A DNA stretch of 17,004 nucleotides from Desulfobacteraceae bacterium (lineage in GTDB: Bacteria; Desulfobacterota; Desulfobacteria; Desulfobacterales; JAABSP01). The notes beneath the pieces were generated by a model. That model worked only from the letters and a program-made list of their open reading frames with translations, made no database searches and was not told where the DNA came from. Shown in pieces: positions 1-8,622 of the stretch (position 1 is the first letter of the stretch; the number at the start of each line of letters is the position of its first letter). The stretch lies in assembly GCA_011390035.1 (NCBI GenBank), contig JAABTE010000016.1, forward strand, positions 1 through 17,004, given 5' to 3'. Position numbers and translations under genes: made by a program.

Positions 1-95
1 GCATTTTCCGGGTTGTAGAGAATGGCCCAGTCGTCAAACTCCTCCCGCAGTGCCACCATGGGGTTGGCCAGGGCGTGATCCAGCGGATGGGCCAT
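1..95 (-). CDS. PqqD-like protein, N-terminal fragment (cut by window edge)
   Basis: The minus strand opens an ATG two bases after the asnS stop codon and reads 31 codons to the window edge. The visible peptide begins MAHPLDHALANPMVALREEF and continues with DDWAILYNPEN. That resembles the first strand pair of the PqqD fold, where a short N-terminal arm leads into an 'xLREExDDWAxLxxP' stretch. PqqD-type proteins act as peptide chaperones, carrying RiPP precursors to radical SAM or other modifying enzymes; PqqD relatives also occur in small cassettes of unknown product. No Shine-Dalgarno sequence is obvious, so translation may be coupled to asnS. The C-terminal part, which would normally hold the conserved LNxTGxxIWxLLDG stretch, lies outside the window, so the family call is tentative. 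Nothing visible identifies a precursor peptide. Confidence 0.55.
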   Translation of the reverse strand, partial: MAHPLDHALANPMVALREEFDDWAILYNPEN

Positions 96-97
96 GG

Positions 98-1480
<1,383 letters not shown>

Positions 1481-1540
1481 ATGAAGGTCTCCGTCTGGCC
1501 GCGTGGGTGGCGCGGCGATTAGGGTCTGTTCAGGTTTATA

Positions 1541-2035
1541 TCATCCTGATGCGTTGGATGCAAGTCGCCCGGCCACCCCAGTATGCCCGAAACCGCCCTC
1601 CCCGCGATCCGTCTCGTCCAGCGCGTCCACCGCCACCAGAACCACGCGGGGCAGCTTCTGGATTACCATCTGGGCCACCCGGTCCCCTCGATGGACGGTG
1701 TAGGTTTCGCGACCCAGATTGATCAGCGGAATCCGGATCTCTCCCCGGTAATCGGCGTCGATGGTGCCGGGCGCGTTGACGATGCCGATGCCGTGTTTGA
1801 CGGCAAGGCCGCTTCTGGGCCGGATCTGAGCCTCGTATCCCGGCGGCAGGGCGATGGCGAAACCGGTGGGGGCCGGATAGATATCCCCCGGCGCCAGGGT
1901 GACCGGCCCGGCCACGGCGGCGCACAGGTCCATGCCGGCGGAATGGGGCGTCATGGGGCGGGGCAGGGGGATGTCCGCGTCGGTTTCCGGGCGCAGGCGG
2001 CGGATGGGAATATGAAGGGGGGGCGTTTCAGGCAT
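1541..2035 (-). CDS. dut: deoxyuridine 5'-triphosphate nucleotidohydrolase (dUTPase)
   Basis: This trimeric dUTPase hydrolyses dUTP to dUMP and pyrophosphate, keeping uracil out of DNA and supplying dUMP for thymidylate synthesis. All five motifs are visible in the 164-residue product: motif 1 AGMDLCAA, motif 2 RPRSGLA, motif 3 GTIDADYRGEI (with the catalytic Asp), motif 4 RGDRVAQMVI, and motif 5 RGEGGFGHTG in the flexible C-terminal arm. Motif 5 has His where Ser is most common (GGFGSTG), a substitution known in other family members. About 12 extra residues follow motif 5. The frame extends upstream into the M16 gene, but the start at 2035 (MPETPPLHIPIRRLR) gives normal family length and lies 7 nt after the M16 stop. 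The upstream Shine-Dalgarno sequence is weak, so translational coupling is likely. Confidence 0.95.
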   Translation of the reverse strand: MPETPPLHIPIRRLRPETDADIPLPRPMTPHSAGMDLCAAVAGPVTLAPGDIYPAPTGFAIALPPGYEAQIRPRSGLAVKHGIGIVNAPGTIDADYRGEIRIPLINLGRETYTVHRGDRVAQMVIQKLPRVVLVAVDALDETDRGEGGFGHTGVAGRLASNASG

Positions 2036-2042
2036 GGTCCGG

Positions 2043-3299
2043 TCAGCCGGCCAGGAGCTTTTCGAAGGGGGCCGCGTCGTCCACGGGGCCCAGCAGGGTG
2101 AGGGCGAGGGCCTCCGGCCGGAACAGTTCACGGGCAAGGGCTCGTACCTCCTCGGCGGAGACGGCGTCGATGCGGTCTGCGATTGCCTCAATGGTGAAGT
2201 GGGTGTTGAAGTGCAGCTCGTTCTGGGCCAGGCGGACCATCTGGGAATCGACGCTGTCCGCAGACAGGTACAGGCAGCCCCGGGTGTACTGCTTGGCGTT
2301 TTCCAGCTCCTCGGCGTCCACCGGCGCGTTGCGGACCCTGTTCAGCTCGGTCAGAACGCATCTGACGGTTTCTTCGGCCCCGGCCGGGTCCACCGCCGTG
2401 TAAACGCCGAACAGGCCCGAATCGATATAGGTGGACATGAAGGAATACACAGAGTAGGCCAGCCCCTTGCGCTCCCGGATCTCCTGGAAGAGGCGGGAAC
2501 TCATGTTGCCCCCCAGGATGGTGTTGAGCAGCGAAAAGGCGAAGCGGCGCGGATCCGTGATGGACACCCCGCCGGCCTCAAAGCACAGATGGAGCTGCTC
2601 GATGTCCCGCTCATGGGCGGATACCAGGGAGTGGCCCTCGGCGGGACGGCGTTCCGGCGGCATCGCCCCGTTGGGGATGGCCGAAAAGACCGGCGCCAGC
2701 AGATCCACGATGTGCTGGTGGGCCAGGTTGCCCGCCGCGGCGATGACGATCCGCTCGGGGTGGTAAAACCGGGTGAAGAAATCCTTGATGGTCCTGGCCT
2801 CCATGGCGGCCACGTTCTTTCGGGACCCCAGCACCGAGCGCCCCAGGGGGTGTTCCCCCCAGTAGGTCCGCTCGGACAGGATGTGCAGGTAATCCTCGGG
2901 ACTGTCCTCGGTCATCCCGATCTCCTGGAGGATCACCGGCCGCTCCTTTTCCACCTCCTCCGGATCGAAGGCGGAGTTTAGCAGGATATCGCCGAGGATG
3001 TCCGTCATGGTCTCCGTGCGCGTGTCCATCACCTTGGCGTGGTAGCAGGTGGTCTCCATGGAGGTGAAGGCGTTGGTGTGGCCGCCGATGGCATCGAACT
3101 CCCGGGCGATCTGATAGGCGGACCGCCGGGCGGTCCCCTTGAAGATCATGTGCTCGATGAAATGGCAGATGCCGTTTTCCGCGATGGATTCATCCCGGGC
3201 GCCCACATCCACCCATACGCCCATGGATACGGTCCGCGCATGGGGAATCCGCTGTGTCACCACGCGGATTCCGTTTTCCAGCAGGGTTTTATTGGTCAT
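2043..3299 (-). CDS. M16 family zinc metallopeptidase (processing-peptidase-like)
   Basis: This 418-residue protein has the M16B architecture: two tandem domains of about 200 residues, of which only the first carries the active site. The inverted zinc motif HFIEH is at residues 46-50, and a glutamate 76 residues after the second His (E126, in ERPVILQE) completes the metal site. Downstream, AFSLLNTILGGNMSSRLFQEIRE and GLAYSVYSF are the usual M16 signatures of the second half. Such proteins (ymxG/mlpA in Bacillus, mitochondrial processing peptidase homologues) commonly sit directly after pnp, as here, but their bacterial substrate is poorly defined. The start at 3299 (MTNKTLLENGIRV) matches the family. 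An open extension upstream to 3479 is Pro/Arg-rich, overlaps pnp, and was not accepted. The Shine-Dalgarno sequence is weak. No signal peptide is seen, so the protein is probably cytoplasmic. Confidence 0.93.
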   Translation of the reverse strand: MTNKTLLENGIRVVTQRIPHARTVSMGVWVDVGARDESIAENGICHFIEHMIFKGTARRSAYQIAREFDAIGGHTNAFTSMETTCYHAKVMDTRTETMTDILGDILLNSAFDPEEVEKERPVILQEIGMTEDSPEDYLHILSERTYWGEHPLGRSVLGSRKNVAAMEARTIKDFFTRFYHPERIVIAAAGNLAHQHIVDLLAPVFSAIPNGAMPPERRPAEGHSLVSAHERDIEQLHLCFEAGGVSITDPRRFAFSLLNTILGGNMSSRLFQEIRERKGLAYSVYSFMSTYIDSGLFGVYTAVDPAGAEETVRCVLTELNRVRNAPVDAEELENAKQYTRGCLYLSADSVDSQMVRLAQNELHFNTHFTIEAIADRIDAVSAEEVRALARELFRPEALALTLLGPVDDAAPFEKLLAG

Positions 3300-3371
3300 G
3301 GCTCTGTCGATCGTTGACGCCGGCGGGGGCCTTCCCACGGGGGCGCCGGACGGCTCCCCCCGGATCGGTCC

Positions 3372-3420
3372 ACGGACCTTGGCCGGCCGTCCCGGCGCCG
3401 AAACGCCGGCCCGGCCGGTC
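3372..3420 (-). other. GC-rich imperfect stem-loop between pnp and the M16 gene
   Basis: Immediately after the pnp stop codon, the minus-strand transcript contains an imperfect inverted repeat whose outer arms are GGACC and GGTCC and whose inner arms are GCCGG/CGGCG-type blocks. No T-tract follows it, so it is not a standard intrinsic terminator. It could be a processing or 3'-protecting hairpin within the polycistronic mRNA. The assignment is by eye and no folding was computed. Confidence 0.35.
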
Positions 3421-5550
3421 CTATTTGTCCTCCGGCGTGGATTTGTCGCTCTGCCCGGCCTCGCCGTCCGCTTCTTCAAGCAGCACCTTGTGGCTCAGGC
3501 GGATCTTGCCGTCCCGGTCGACGTCGAGCACCTTCACCCGCAGGGTGTCGCCCTCCTTGACCACGTCGGTCACCTTCTTGACCCTTCGCGTGCTCAACTG
3601 AGAGATATGCACCAGGCCGTCGGTGCCCGGCATGATCTGCACGAAGGCGCCGAAATCGGTGGTCTTGACCACCGTGCCCTCGTAGATCTTGCCGATCTCC
3701 GGCTCCGCGGTGATCTCCTTGACCATGGCAACGGCCTTGTCGGCCTTCTCCTTGGTGGTGGCGGAAATCTTGACGATGCCCGAGTCGTCGATCTCGATGC
3801 GGGTGTCCGTTTCGCTCTGAATGGCGCGGATCATCTTGCCGCCGGGACCGATCACCTCGCGGATCTTGTCCGGGTTGATCTTGACGCTGGTCACCTTGGG
3901 GGCGTAGGGCGAGATCTCCTGGCGGGATTCGCGGATGGTTTCCTCCATCCGGTCCAGGATGTGCAGCCGGCCCGTCCGGGCCTGATCCAGGGCGCGCTGC
4001 ATGATGTCCTTGGACAGCTCCAGCACCTTGATGTCCATCTGAAGGGCGGTGATGCCGTCCTTTGTGCCGGCCACCTTGAAATCCATGTCGCCGATGTGGT
4101 CCTCGTCGCCCAGGATGTCCGTGAGGATGGCCACCTGGTCTTCATCCTTGATCAGGCCCATGGCGATGCCGGCAACCGGCATCTTCACGGGAACGCCGCC
4201 GTCCATCAGCGCCAGGCTGGCGGCGCAGACGGTGCCCATGGAGGATGAGCCGTTGGACTCGAGCACCTCCGAGACGATCCGGATCACATAGTCGAACTTC
4301 TCCCGACCGGGCAGAATCCGCTCCACGGCCCTGGTTGAAAGGCCGCCGTGGCCGATGTCCCGACGGCTGGGGCCCATCATGCGCTTGACCTCGCCAACGG
4401 AATAGGGCGGGAAGTTGTAATGGAGCATGAACGGCCGCATCTCCTCGCCGCTTAGGGTCTCCACCCGCTGCTCGTCCTGGCCGGAGCCGATGGTCAGCAC
4501 CCCCAGCACCTGGGTTTCGCCCCGGGTGAACAGGGCCGAGCCATGGGGCCGGGGCAGAACGCCAACCTCGCAGGTGATGGTGCGGACCTCGTCGCGGTTC
4601 CGCCCGTCCATCCGCTTGTTTTCCTTTAAGATCAGATCCCGGCCGATGCGCTTTTTCAGGGAGTCGATGATATCGCGAACCTCGCCCTCCCGCTCGGCGT
4701 GGGCCTCCGGCAGATCGGCGATCACCCGCTTCCGCACCTCGCGAAGGGCCTCGTGGCGGGGCATCTTTTCCCGGATCAGCATGGCCTCCCGCAGGGGGGC
4801 CTCGGCCCTGGATGTCACCAGTTCCGACAGATCCGCGTCGATCTGCTTTTCGGCGATGACCCGCTTGGGCTTGCCAACGGCCTCCTTCAGCTTGACCTGA
4901 AGGTCGATGAGGGGCTGCATGGCCTCGTGGCCGAAATAGATGGCATCCAGCATGTCCGCCTCGCTCACCATGTCCGCCCCGCCCTCCACCATCACCACTC
5001 CGGTTCTGGAGCCGGCCACGATGATGTTCAGGTCGCACTTTGCAAGCTCCGGAATGGTCGGGTTGACCACCAGCCGGCCGTCGATGCGGCCCACCCGCAC
5101 GCAGGCCACGGGGCCGGCAAAGGGGATGTCGGAGATCTCCAGGGCCGCTGAGGCGCCGGTCATGGCCAGCACGTCCGGATCATTTTCCTGATCCATGGAC
5201 AGCACCGTGGCGATCACCTGGGTTTCATATCGGTAGTTCTTGGGAAAAAGCGGCCGGATGGGCCGGTCGATGATCCGGTCCGTCAGGGTCTCTTTCTCGC
5301 TGGGCCGGCCGATCTCCCGGCGAAAGTAGTTGCCGGGAATCCGTCCCGCGGCGTAAATTTTTTCCTGGTACTCCACGGTAAGGGGCAGAAAGTCAACGCC
5401 CTCCCGCGCTTCATTCGAAGAGACGACCGTCACCAGGACGATGGTCTCTCCATGCTGGACCACCACTGATCCGGACGCCTGCTTGGCCACCTTGCCGGTC
5501 TGGATGCTCAACGGCCTGCCGCCGAGATCCGCCTTGAATACGATTTCCAT
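3421..5550 (-). CDS. pnp: polyribonucleotide nucleotidyltransferase (PNPase)
   Basis: PNPase degrades RNA 3' to 5' by phosphorolysis, and in reverse can add tails. It forms a trimer and usually contributes to RNA-decay complexes. The 709-residue product has the full layout: first RNase PH core (about residues 10-140, with FRREIGRPSEKETLTDRII), an all-helical linker, second RNase PH core (about 310-540, with NGSSSMGTVCAASLALMDGG), a KH domain (IREVIGPGGKMIRAI) and an S1 domain (GTVVKTTDFGAFVQIMPG). The two catalytic aspartates are present in LGDEDHIGDMDFKVAGT. The C-terminal 15 residues are a short acidic tail. The start at 5550 is 9 nt after the rpsO stop, so its ribosome-binding site lies in the end of rpsO. 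That leaves no room for the intergenic RNase III hairpin that autoregulates pnp in E. coli. Confidence 0.98.
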   Translation of the reverse strand: MEIVFKADLGGRPLSIQTGKVAKQASGSVVVQHGETIVLVTVVSSNEAREGVDFLPLTVEYQEKIYAAGRIPGNYFRREIGRPSEKETLTDRIIDRPIRPLFPKNYRYETQVIATVLSMDQENDPDVLAMTGASAALEISDIPFAGPVACVRVGRIDGRLVVNPTIPELAKCDLNIIVAGSRTGVVMVEGGADMVSEADMLDAIYFGHEAMQPLIDLQVKLKEAVGKPKRVIAEKQIDADLSELVTSRAEAPLREAMLIREKMPRHEALREVRKRVIADLPEAHAEREGEVRDIIDSLKKRIGRDLILKENKRMDGRNRDEVRTITCEVGVLPRPHGSALFTRGETQVLGVLTIGSGQDEQRVETLSGEEMRPFMLHYNFPPYSVGEVKRMMGPSRRDIGHGGLSTRAVERILPGREKFDYVIRIVSEVLESNGSSSMGTVCAASLALMDGGVPVKMPVAGIAMGLIKDEDQVAILTDILGDEDHIGDMDFKVAGTKDGITALQMDIKVLELSKDIMQRALDQARTGRLHILDRMEETIRESRQEISPYAPKVTSVKINPDKIREVIGPGGKMIRAIQSETDTRIEIDDSGIVKISATTKEKADKAVAMVKEITAEPEIGKIYEGTVVKTTDFGAFVQIMPGTDGLVHISQLSTRRVKKVTDVVKEGDTLRVKVLDVDRDGKIRLSHKVLLEEADGEAGQSDKSTPEDK

Positions 5551-5559
5551 AATAATGTC

Positions 5560-5829
5560 TTATCTTCTTAATCCGAGTGTTTCAATAATGGAGCGATATC
5601 TCTGGATATCCTTGTTTTTGACATAGTTGAGGAGCCGGCGGCGCTTGCCCACCAGCATCAGCAGACCGCGCCGGGAGTGATGATCCTTCTTGTGGATCTT
5701 CAGATGCTCGGTGAGGTAGGTGATGCGATAGGTCAGCAGGCCGATCTGCACTTCCGGCGAGCCGGTATCCTCCTCGTGCAGCTTGTACTTTTTGATCAAC
5801 GCTTGCTTGTTCTCCGTGGTGAAAACCAA
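5560..5829 (-). CDS. rpsO: 30S ribosomal protein S15
   Basis: S15 is a primary 16S rRNA-binding protein of the small-subunit platform and contacts the 50S subunit. I place the start at a TTG codon at 5829 rather than the upstream ATG at 5877. From TTG the product is exactly 89 residues, the usual S15 length, and begins (M)VFTTENKQALIKKYKLHEED. A strong AAGGAGG sits 9 nt upstream of the TTG, and the longer form would add 16 residues not found in S15. The body contains the family signatures TGSPEVQIGLLTYRI, HKKDHHSRRGLLMLVGKRRRLL and a C-terminal YRSIIETLGLRR. It lies 5 nt after truB and 9 nt before pnp, the classic truB-rpsO-pnp order. Because its ribosome-binding site overlaps the truB stop, translation is probably coupled to truB. 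Confidence 0.96.
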   Translation of the reverse strand: MVFTTENKQALIKKYKLHEEDTGSPEVQIGLLTYRITYLTEHLKIHKKDHHSRRGLLMLVGKRRRLLNYVKNKDIQRYRSIIETLGLRR

Positions 5830-5834
5830 TTTCT

Positions 5835-6953
5835 TTAGCCTCCTTCTTGCATCGGTTTGGATGGTTGAAAAACGCACAGATAGTCAAAACGGCCCGCCTC
5901 CGGCCGGAAGCGCAATACGGCCAGCAGCCGGTTATCGGCATTCGTGATCTTCACACAACCGCTCTGCTCGCCGGTCGCGGCCGGGTCTTCAAGGTTTCCC
6001 GCGCCCGTCACCATGTCCGCGGCGATGGGCATTCCATGGGCGATGCGCCGGGCCAGCTCGGCATCCGCCGTCCGGCCCGGCATGGTCCTGAGGGCCTCGG
6101 CCATGGGGATGAGGCCCGCCCCCGGATTTTCCGCAAGGGCATCGAAATCCACCGCGTCGGCCAGGGTGAAGCCGCCGGCGGCGGTCCGCCGCAGCCGGCT
6201 CAGGTGCGCCCCGCATCCCAGCCGGTCTCCGATGTCGGCGCAAAGGGTCCGGATATAAGTGCCGCCGGAGCAGGAGACGGTGAAATGGACCTGCCTTCCG
6301 TCCACCCGATCCAGTCGGATCTCGGAAATCCGCACGCGCCGGGGGGGCTTTTCCACTGGTGTTCCCTGGCGCGCCAGCCGGTAGAGCGGAACCCCCTGGT
6401 GCTTCAGGGCGGAGTAAATGGGCGGCGTCTGCTCGATTTCCCCCTGGAAACCGGCCATAACGGCCGCGATCTCGCCCTCCGAAAAATTCAGTTCCAACGC
6501 CGGGGTTGGTTCCTCCGTCAGGTTCAGTTCCACCGCCGGGGTTGGTTCCACCGTCAGGTTCGGTTCCGCCGCCGGGGTTGGTTCCAGCTCCGGACTTGGT
6601 TCCGCCGTCAGGCTCGGTTCCGACGCTGATTCGGGTTCCGGCGCCGGCGCTTCGGTGATTACCCGGCCGGTTGCGTCCTGCGTGTCCGTCCGGACGCCCA
6701 GGGTCATCACCGCTTCGTAGGTTTTTTCTCCATGGAGAAAAAACCGCGCCAGCCGGGTGGCCTGGTTCAGGCAACAGATCAAAATGCCCGTTGCGAAAGG
6801 ATCCAGCGTCCCCGCATGCCCTCCCTTGGCCGCCCCCGCCATCTGCCGGACCCTTGCCAGCGTGGCTGCCGAGCTGATGCCCGCCGGCTTGTCCAGAATA
6901 AGGATGCCGTCGGGACCGGCCCATTGGGACGCGTTGGCTCCTCTTCTACTCAT
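5835..6953 (-). CDS. truB: tRNA pseudouridine-55 synthase TruB, with an internal repeat insertion
   Basis: TruB isomerises uridine 55 in the T-loop of tRNAs. The 372-residue product starts GILILDKPAGISSAATL and carries the catalytic aspartate D51 in GGHAGTLDPFATG. Further family blocks follow: HGEKTYEAVMTLGVRTDTQD, PPIYSALKHQG, GGTYIRTLCADIGDRLGCGA and the LRRTAAGGFTL segment, with a C-terminal extension probably related to the PUA-like RNA-binding tail. Residues about 101-156 are unusual: a Pro/Glu/Leu/Thr-rich stretch inserted where E. coli TruB has only a short connector before the FxGxIxQxPPxYSA motif. It is encoded by tandem 36-nt repeats (separate entry) and stays in frame. The gene begins 9 nt after the nrnA-like stop, has only a weak Shine-Dalgarno, and is followed 5 nt later by rpsO. 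Function should be retained because the catalytic blocks flank the insertion intact. Confidence 0.96.
   Translation of the reverse strand: MSRRGANASQWAGPDGILILDKPAGISSAATLARVRQMAGAAKGGHAGTLDPFATGILICCLNQATRLARFFLHGEKTYEAVMTLGVRTDTQDATGRVITEAPAPEPESASEPSLTAEPSPELEPTPAAEPNLTVEPTPAVELNLTEEPTPALELNFSEGEIAAVMAGFQGEIEQTPPIYSALKHQGVPLYRLARQGTPVEKPPRRVRISEIRLDRVDGRQVHFTVSCSGGTYIRTLCADIGDRLGCGAHLSRLRRTAAGGFTLADAVDFDALAENPGAGLIPMAEALRTMPGRTADAELARRIAHGMPIAADMVTGAGNLEDPAATGEQSGCVKITNADNRLLAVLRFRPEAGRFDYLCVFQPSKPMQEGG
5839..5845 (-). promoter_or_regulatory. Shine-Dalgarno of rpsO embedded in the truB stop region
   Basis: The minus strand reads AAGGAGG here, 9 nt upstream of the TTG codon at 5829. These bases are also the last sense codons of truB (GAA GGA GGC, followed by TAA). 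The site decides the rpsO start in favour of TTG and implies coupling between the end of truB translation and S15 initiation. Confidence 0.85.
6487..6639 (-). repeat. 36-nt tandem repeat inside truB
   Basis: Two adjacent 36-nt units occupy 6487-6522 and 6523-6558. A third unit, enlarged to 54 nt by an internal 18-nt duplication, follows at 6559-6612, and a degenerate partial unit runs to 6639. Each unit encodes a variant of the 12-residue peptide LTxEPTPAxELN. The unit lengths are multiples of three, so the truB frame is kept. Confidence 0.85.
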
Positions 6954-6962
6954 ATAGCCGAA

Positions 6963-7967
6963 TCACAGGCGATCCGCAAGGTCCAGCATGCCGTTTTTCA
7001 ATTCGGCGATGCCCGAATCGGTGTTAAACCCGGCGGCGCTGGCGTGGCCGCCCCCGCCGAAGGCGGCCGCGATGCCGGCCACGTCCACCGTTCCGTCGGA
7101 CCGCAGGCTTACATGGTAGCGGTGGCAGCCGTTGGGCCGGCCCATCCAGCCGTTTCCGCCGTGGGCGCTTTTTTCGATCTCGTGGATCAGCACGGCCACC
7201 TTCACATTCCGGATGCGCCGGGCGTAGTTGATCATCCCGTCCACGTCCTCGGCGTGGGTGCCGGTCTCGTGGAACATGTCACGGGTCAGGGTCATCAGGG
7301 ACAGCTTGCCGTTGTCCGAGATCTCTATGGAGTCCAGCGCCCGGTTCAGCAGCTTGATCCGCCCCAGCGAGTAGGTGCCGTACACATGCTTTGCCACCTT
7401 GTACGGGTCGGCCCCGAGGGCCACCATCCGGTTGCAGATCTCAAAGGATGCCCGGCTGGTGTTGGCGAAGCGGAAGGAGCCCGTGTCCGTGAAGATGCCC
7501 GTGTAGATGGCCGTGGCCATGTCCGCGTCGATGTCGATGCCCATGGCCGTGATCAGGCGATGGACCATCTCCGCGGTGGCGCAGGCCCGCTCGTCCACCA
7601 TGCGCAGGTGGCCGAACCCGGTGTTGGTGGCGTGATGATCGATGTTCACCACCGCCGGCAGGGAGCGGAGCAAAAGCTCGATCTCCCCTGTCCGGGACAG
7701 GTCTCCGCAGTCCAGCACCACGGCCGCGTCCACCCGGCGACGCCGGGGCGGCCGGCGGGTGATCCGCTCCACCGAGGGCAGAAAGCGATAAACCGCCGGA
7801 ATCGGGCTTTCGTTATAAAGCGTGGCGTTCCGGTTCGACTTCAACAAAGCCAGCCCCAGGGCGAGCAGCGAGCCGATCGCGTCGCCGTCCGGGTTTGTGT
7901 GGGTTGTGAGCAGGATGTGTTCACTCTGTTCCAGAAGGCTTCGGATCTGGTCTATGATCTGGTTCAT
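6963..7967 (-). CDS. nrnA: DHH/DHHA1 phosphoesterase, NrnA-like (nanoRNase / pAp phosphatase)
   Basis: This 334-residue DHH-superfamily phosphoesterase probably degrades 2-5-mer RNAs and dephosphorylates 3'-phosphoadenosine 5'-phosphate (pAp). Visible metal-binding motifs are HTNPDGDAIGS (residues about 23-33), VLDCGD (about 84-89) and NIDHHATN with the DHH triad at 110-112. The C-terminal DHHA1 domain ends in the nucleic-acid-binding loop GGGGHASAAGF. The linker before that loop (around KSAHGGNGWMGRPNG) is a little longer than in many NrnA proteins. The start at 7967 (MNQIIDQIRSLLEQSEHILL) matches the family and overlaps the end of rbfA by 47 nt in another frame. Position between rbfA and truB is a standard context. 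Biochemistry (pAp versus nanoRNA preference) cannot be read from sequence. Confidence 0.92.
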   Translation of the reverse strand: MNQIIDQIRSLLEQSEHILLTTHTNPDGDAIGSLLALGLALLKSNRNATLYNESPIPAVYRFLPSVERITRRPPRRRRVDAAVVLDCGDLSRTGEIELLLRSLPAVVNIDHHATNTGFGHLRMVDERACATAEMVHRLITAMGIDIDADMATAIYTGIFTDTGSFRFANTSRASFEICNRMVALGADPYKVAKHVYGTYSLGRIKLLNRALDSIEISDNGKLSLMTLTRDMFHETGTHAEDVDGMINYARRIRNVKVAVLIHEIEKSAHGGNGWMGRPNGCHRYHVSLRSDGTVDVAGIAAAFGGGGHASAAGFNTDSGIAELKNGMLDLADRL

Positions 7968-8313
7968 CGGCTTCGTTTATCGACTTGAGCAGCTTTTCGA
8001 TTCTGGATCCGTATTCGATGGATTCGTCGTACTGAAAGCGCAGCCCGGGCATGTATCGCAATTCCAGTTTTTCGGCCAGTGTCCGCTTGATGTACCCGCC
8101 GGCGCTGGTGAACCCCTCGAGGGCGGCGCTCCGGTCCTTGCCGGTGCCCGCCGTGGAGAAGTAGATCCTGGCGTTTTTCAAATCCCTGGACATCTCGACC
8201 CCGGTGATGGTAACCATCTCCAGCCTCGGGTCGCTGATTTCCTTGCGGAGGATTTCGGACAGATTCCGTGCAATAAGCTCCGAAACCCGATCCGCCCTCG
8301 TGTGTTGCCTCAT
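7921..8313 (-). CDS. rbfA: ribosome-binding factor A
   Basis: RbfA is a single KH-type domain protein that binds the immature 30S subunit, helps 16S rRNA 5'-end processing and is important in the cold. The 130-residue product begins MRQHTRADRVSELIARNLSE and contains the conserved ISDPRLEMVTITGVEMSRDL and ARIYFS blocks. The helix-containing region with KRTLAEKLELRYMPGLRFQYD and ESIEYGSRIEKLL follows. The C-terminal 20 residues are a polar tail that is encoded within the overlap with the nrnA-like gene. Its ATG overlaps the DUF503 stop codon as ATGA, a strong sign of translational coupling in the infB-ylxP-rbfA block. Confidence 0.97.
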   Translation of the reverse strand: MRQHTRADRVSELIARNLSEILRKEISDPRLEMVTITGVEMSRDLKNARIYFSTAGTGKDRSAALEGFTSAGGYIKRTLAEKLELRYMPGLRFQYDESIEYGSRIEKLLKSINEADEPDHRPDPKPSGTE

Positions 8314-8597
8314 ATGTTGATCAATTCCATTTCGGTATCGATTACCTCGGCCACGCCCAGATCCTCGGCGAAGTTAAAGACCTTGTCGATCTTGGCGTTG
8401 ATCACCTGCCGGTCGTTGCCGACCAGGGCGAAGCCGATCTCCGCCCGCCCATGCTGATCATTGGCCCCCACCTCGGCCACCGAGGCGTTGAAGTGGTTGC
8501 GGATCTGATGGACGATCTTCTGCGTGACGCTCCGCTTGGCTTTAAGCGAATGGCAGTCATGCAGCCTGAAAACGATGATGCCGAGGCCGATTACCAT
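8310..8597 (-). CDS. DUF503 family protein (YlxP-like)
   Basis: This 95-residue protein is recognisable as DUF503/YlxP by length, position between infB and rbfA, and sequence. It starts MVIGLGIIVFRLHDCHSLKAKR, the typical first beta strand followed by the 'hSLKxKR' turn, then VTQKIVHQIRNHFNASVAEVGANDQHGRAEIGFALVGN. The family adopts a small alpha/beta fold and is thought to assist ribosome biogenesis or function, inferred mainly from its conserved neighbourhood; molecular activity is not established. Its stop overlaps the rbfA start by 4 nt. The start at 8597 is preceded by a weak Shine-Dalgarno and by an 84-nt spacer after infB that carries a hairpin. Confidence 0.93.
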   Translation of the reverse strand: MVIGLGIIVFRLHDCHSLKAKRSVTQKIVHQIRNHFNASVAEVGANDQHGRAEIGFALVGNDRQVINAKIDKVFNFAEDLGVAEVIDTEMELINI

Positions 8598-8622
8598 AAT
8601 ATTACAAAGTCTTGCGCGTTAT

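Noticed and set aside
1498..1516. 6-bp inverted repeat (GCCGCG/CGCGGC) between dut and asnS
   Set aside because: Short stem with a 7-nt loop and no T-tract in either direction; expected by chance in GC-rich DNA.
2036..2191. N-terminal extension of dUTPase to 2191
   Set aside because: It overlaps the M16 coding region in another frame and would make an atypically long dUTPase; MPETPPLHIPIRRL at 2035 fits.
3300..3479. N-terminal extension of the M16 peptidase to 3479
   Set aside because: The extension is Pro/Arg/Gly-rich, overlaps the pnp 3' end and lacks M16 homology; the family start MTNKTLLENGIRV is at 3299.
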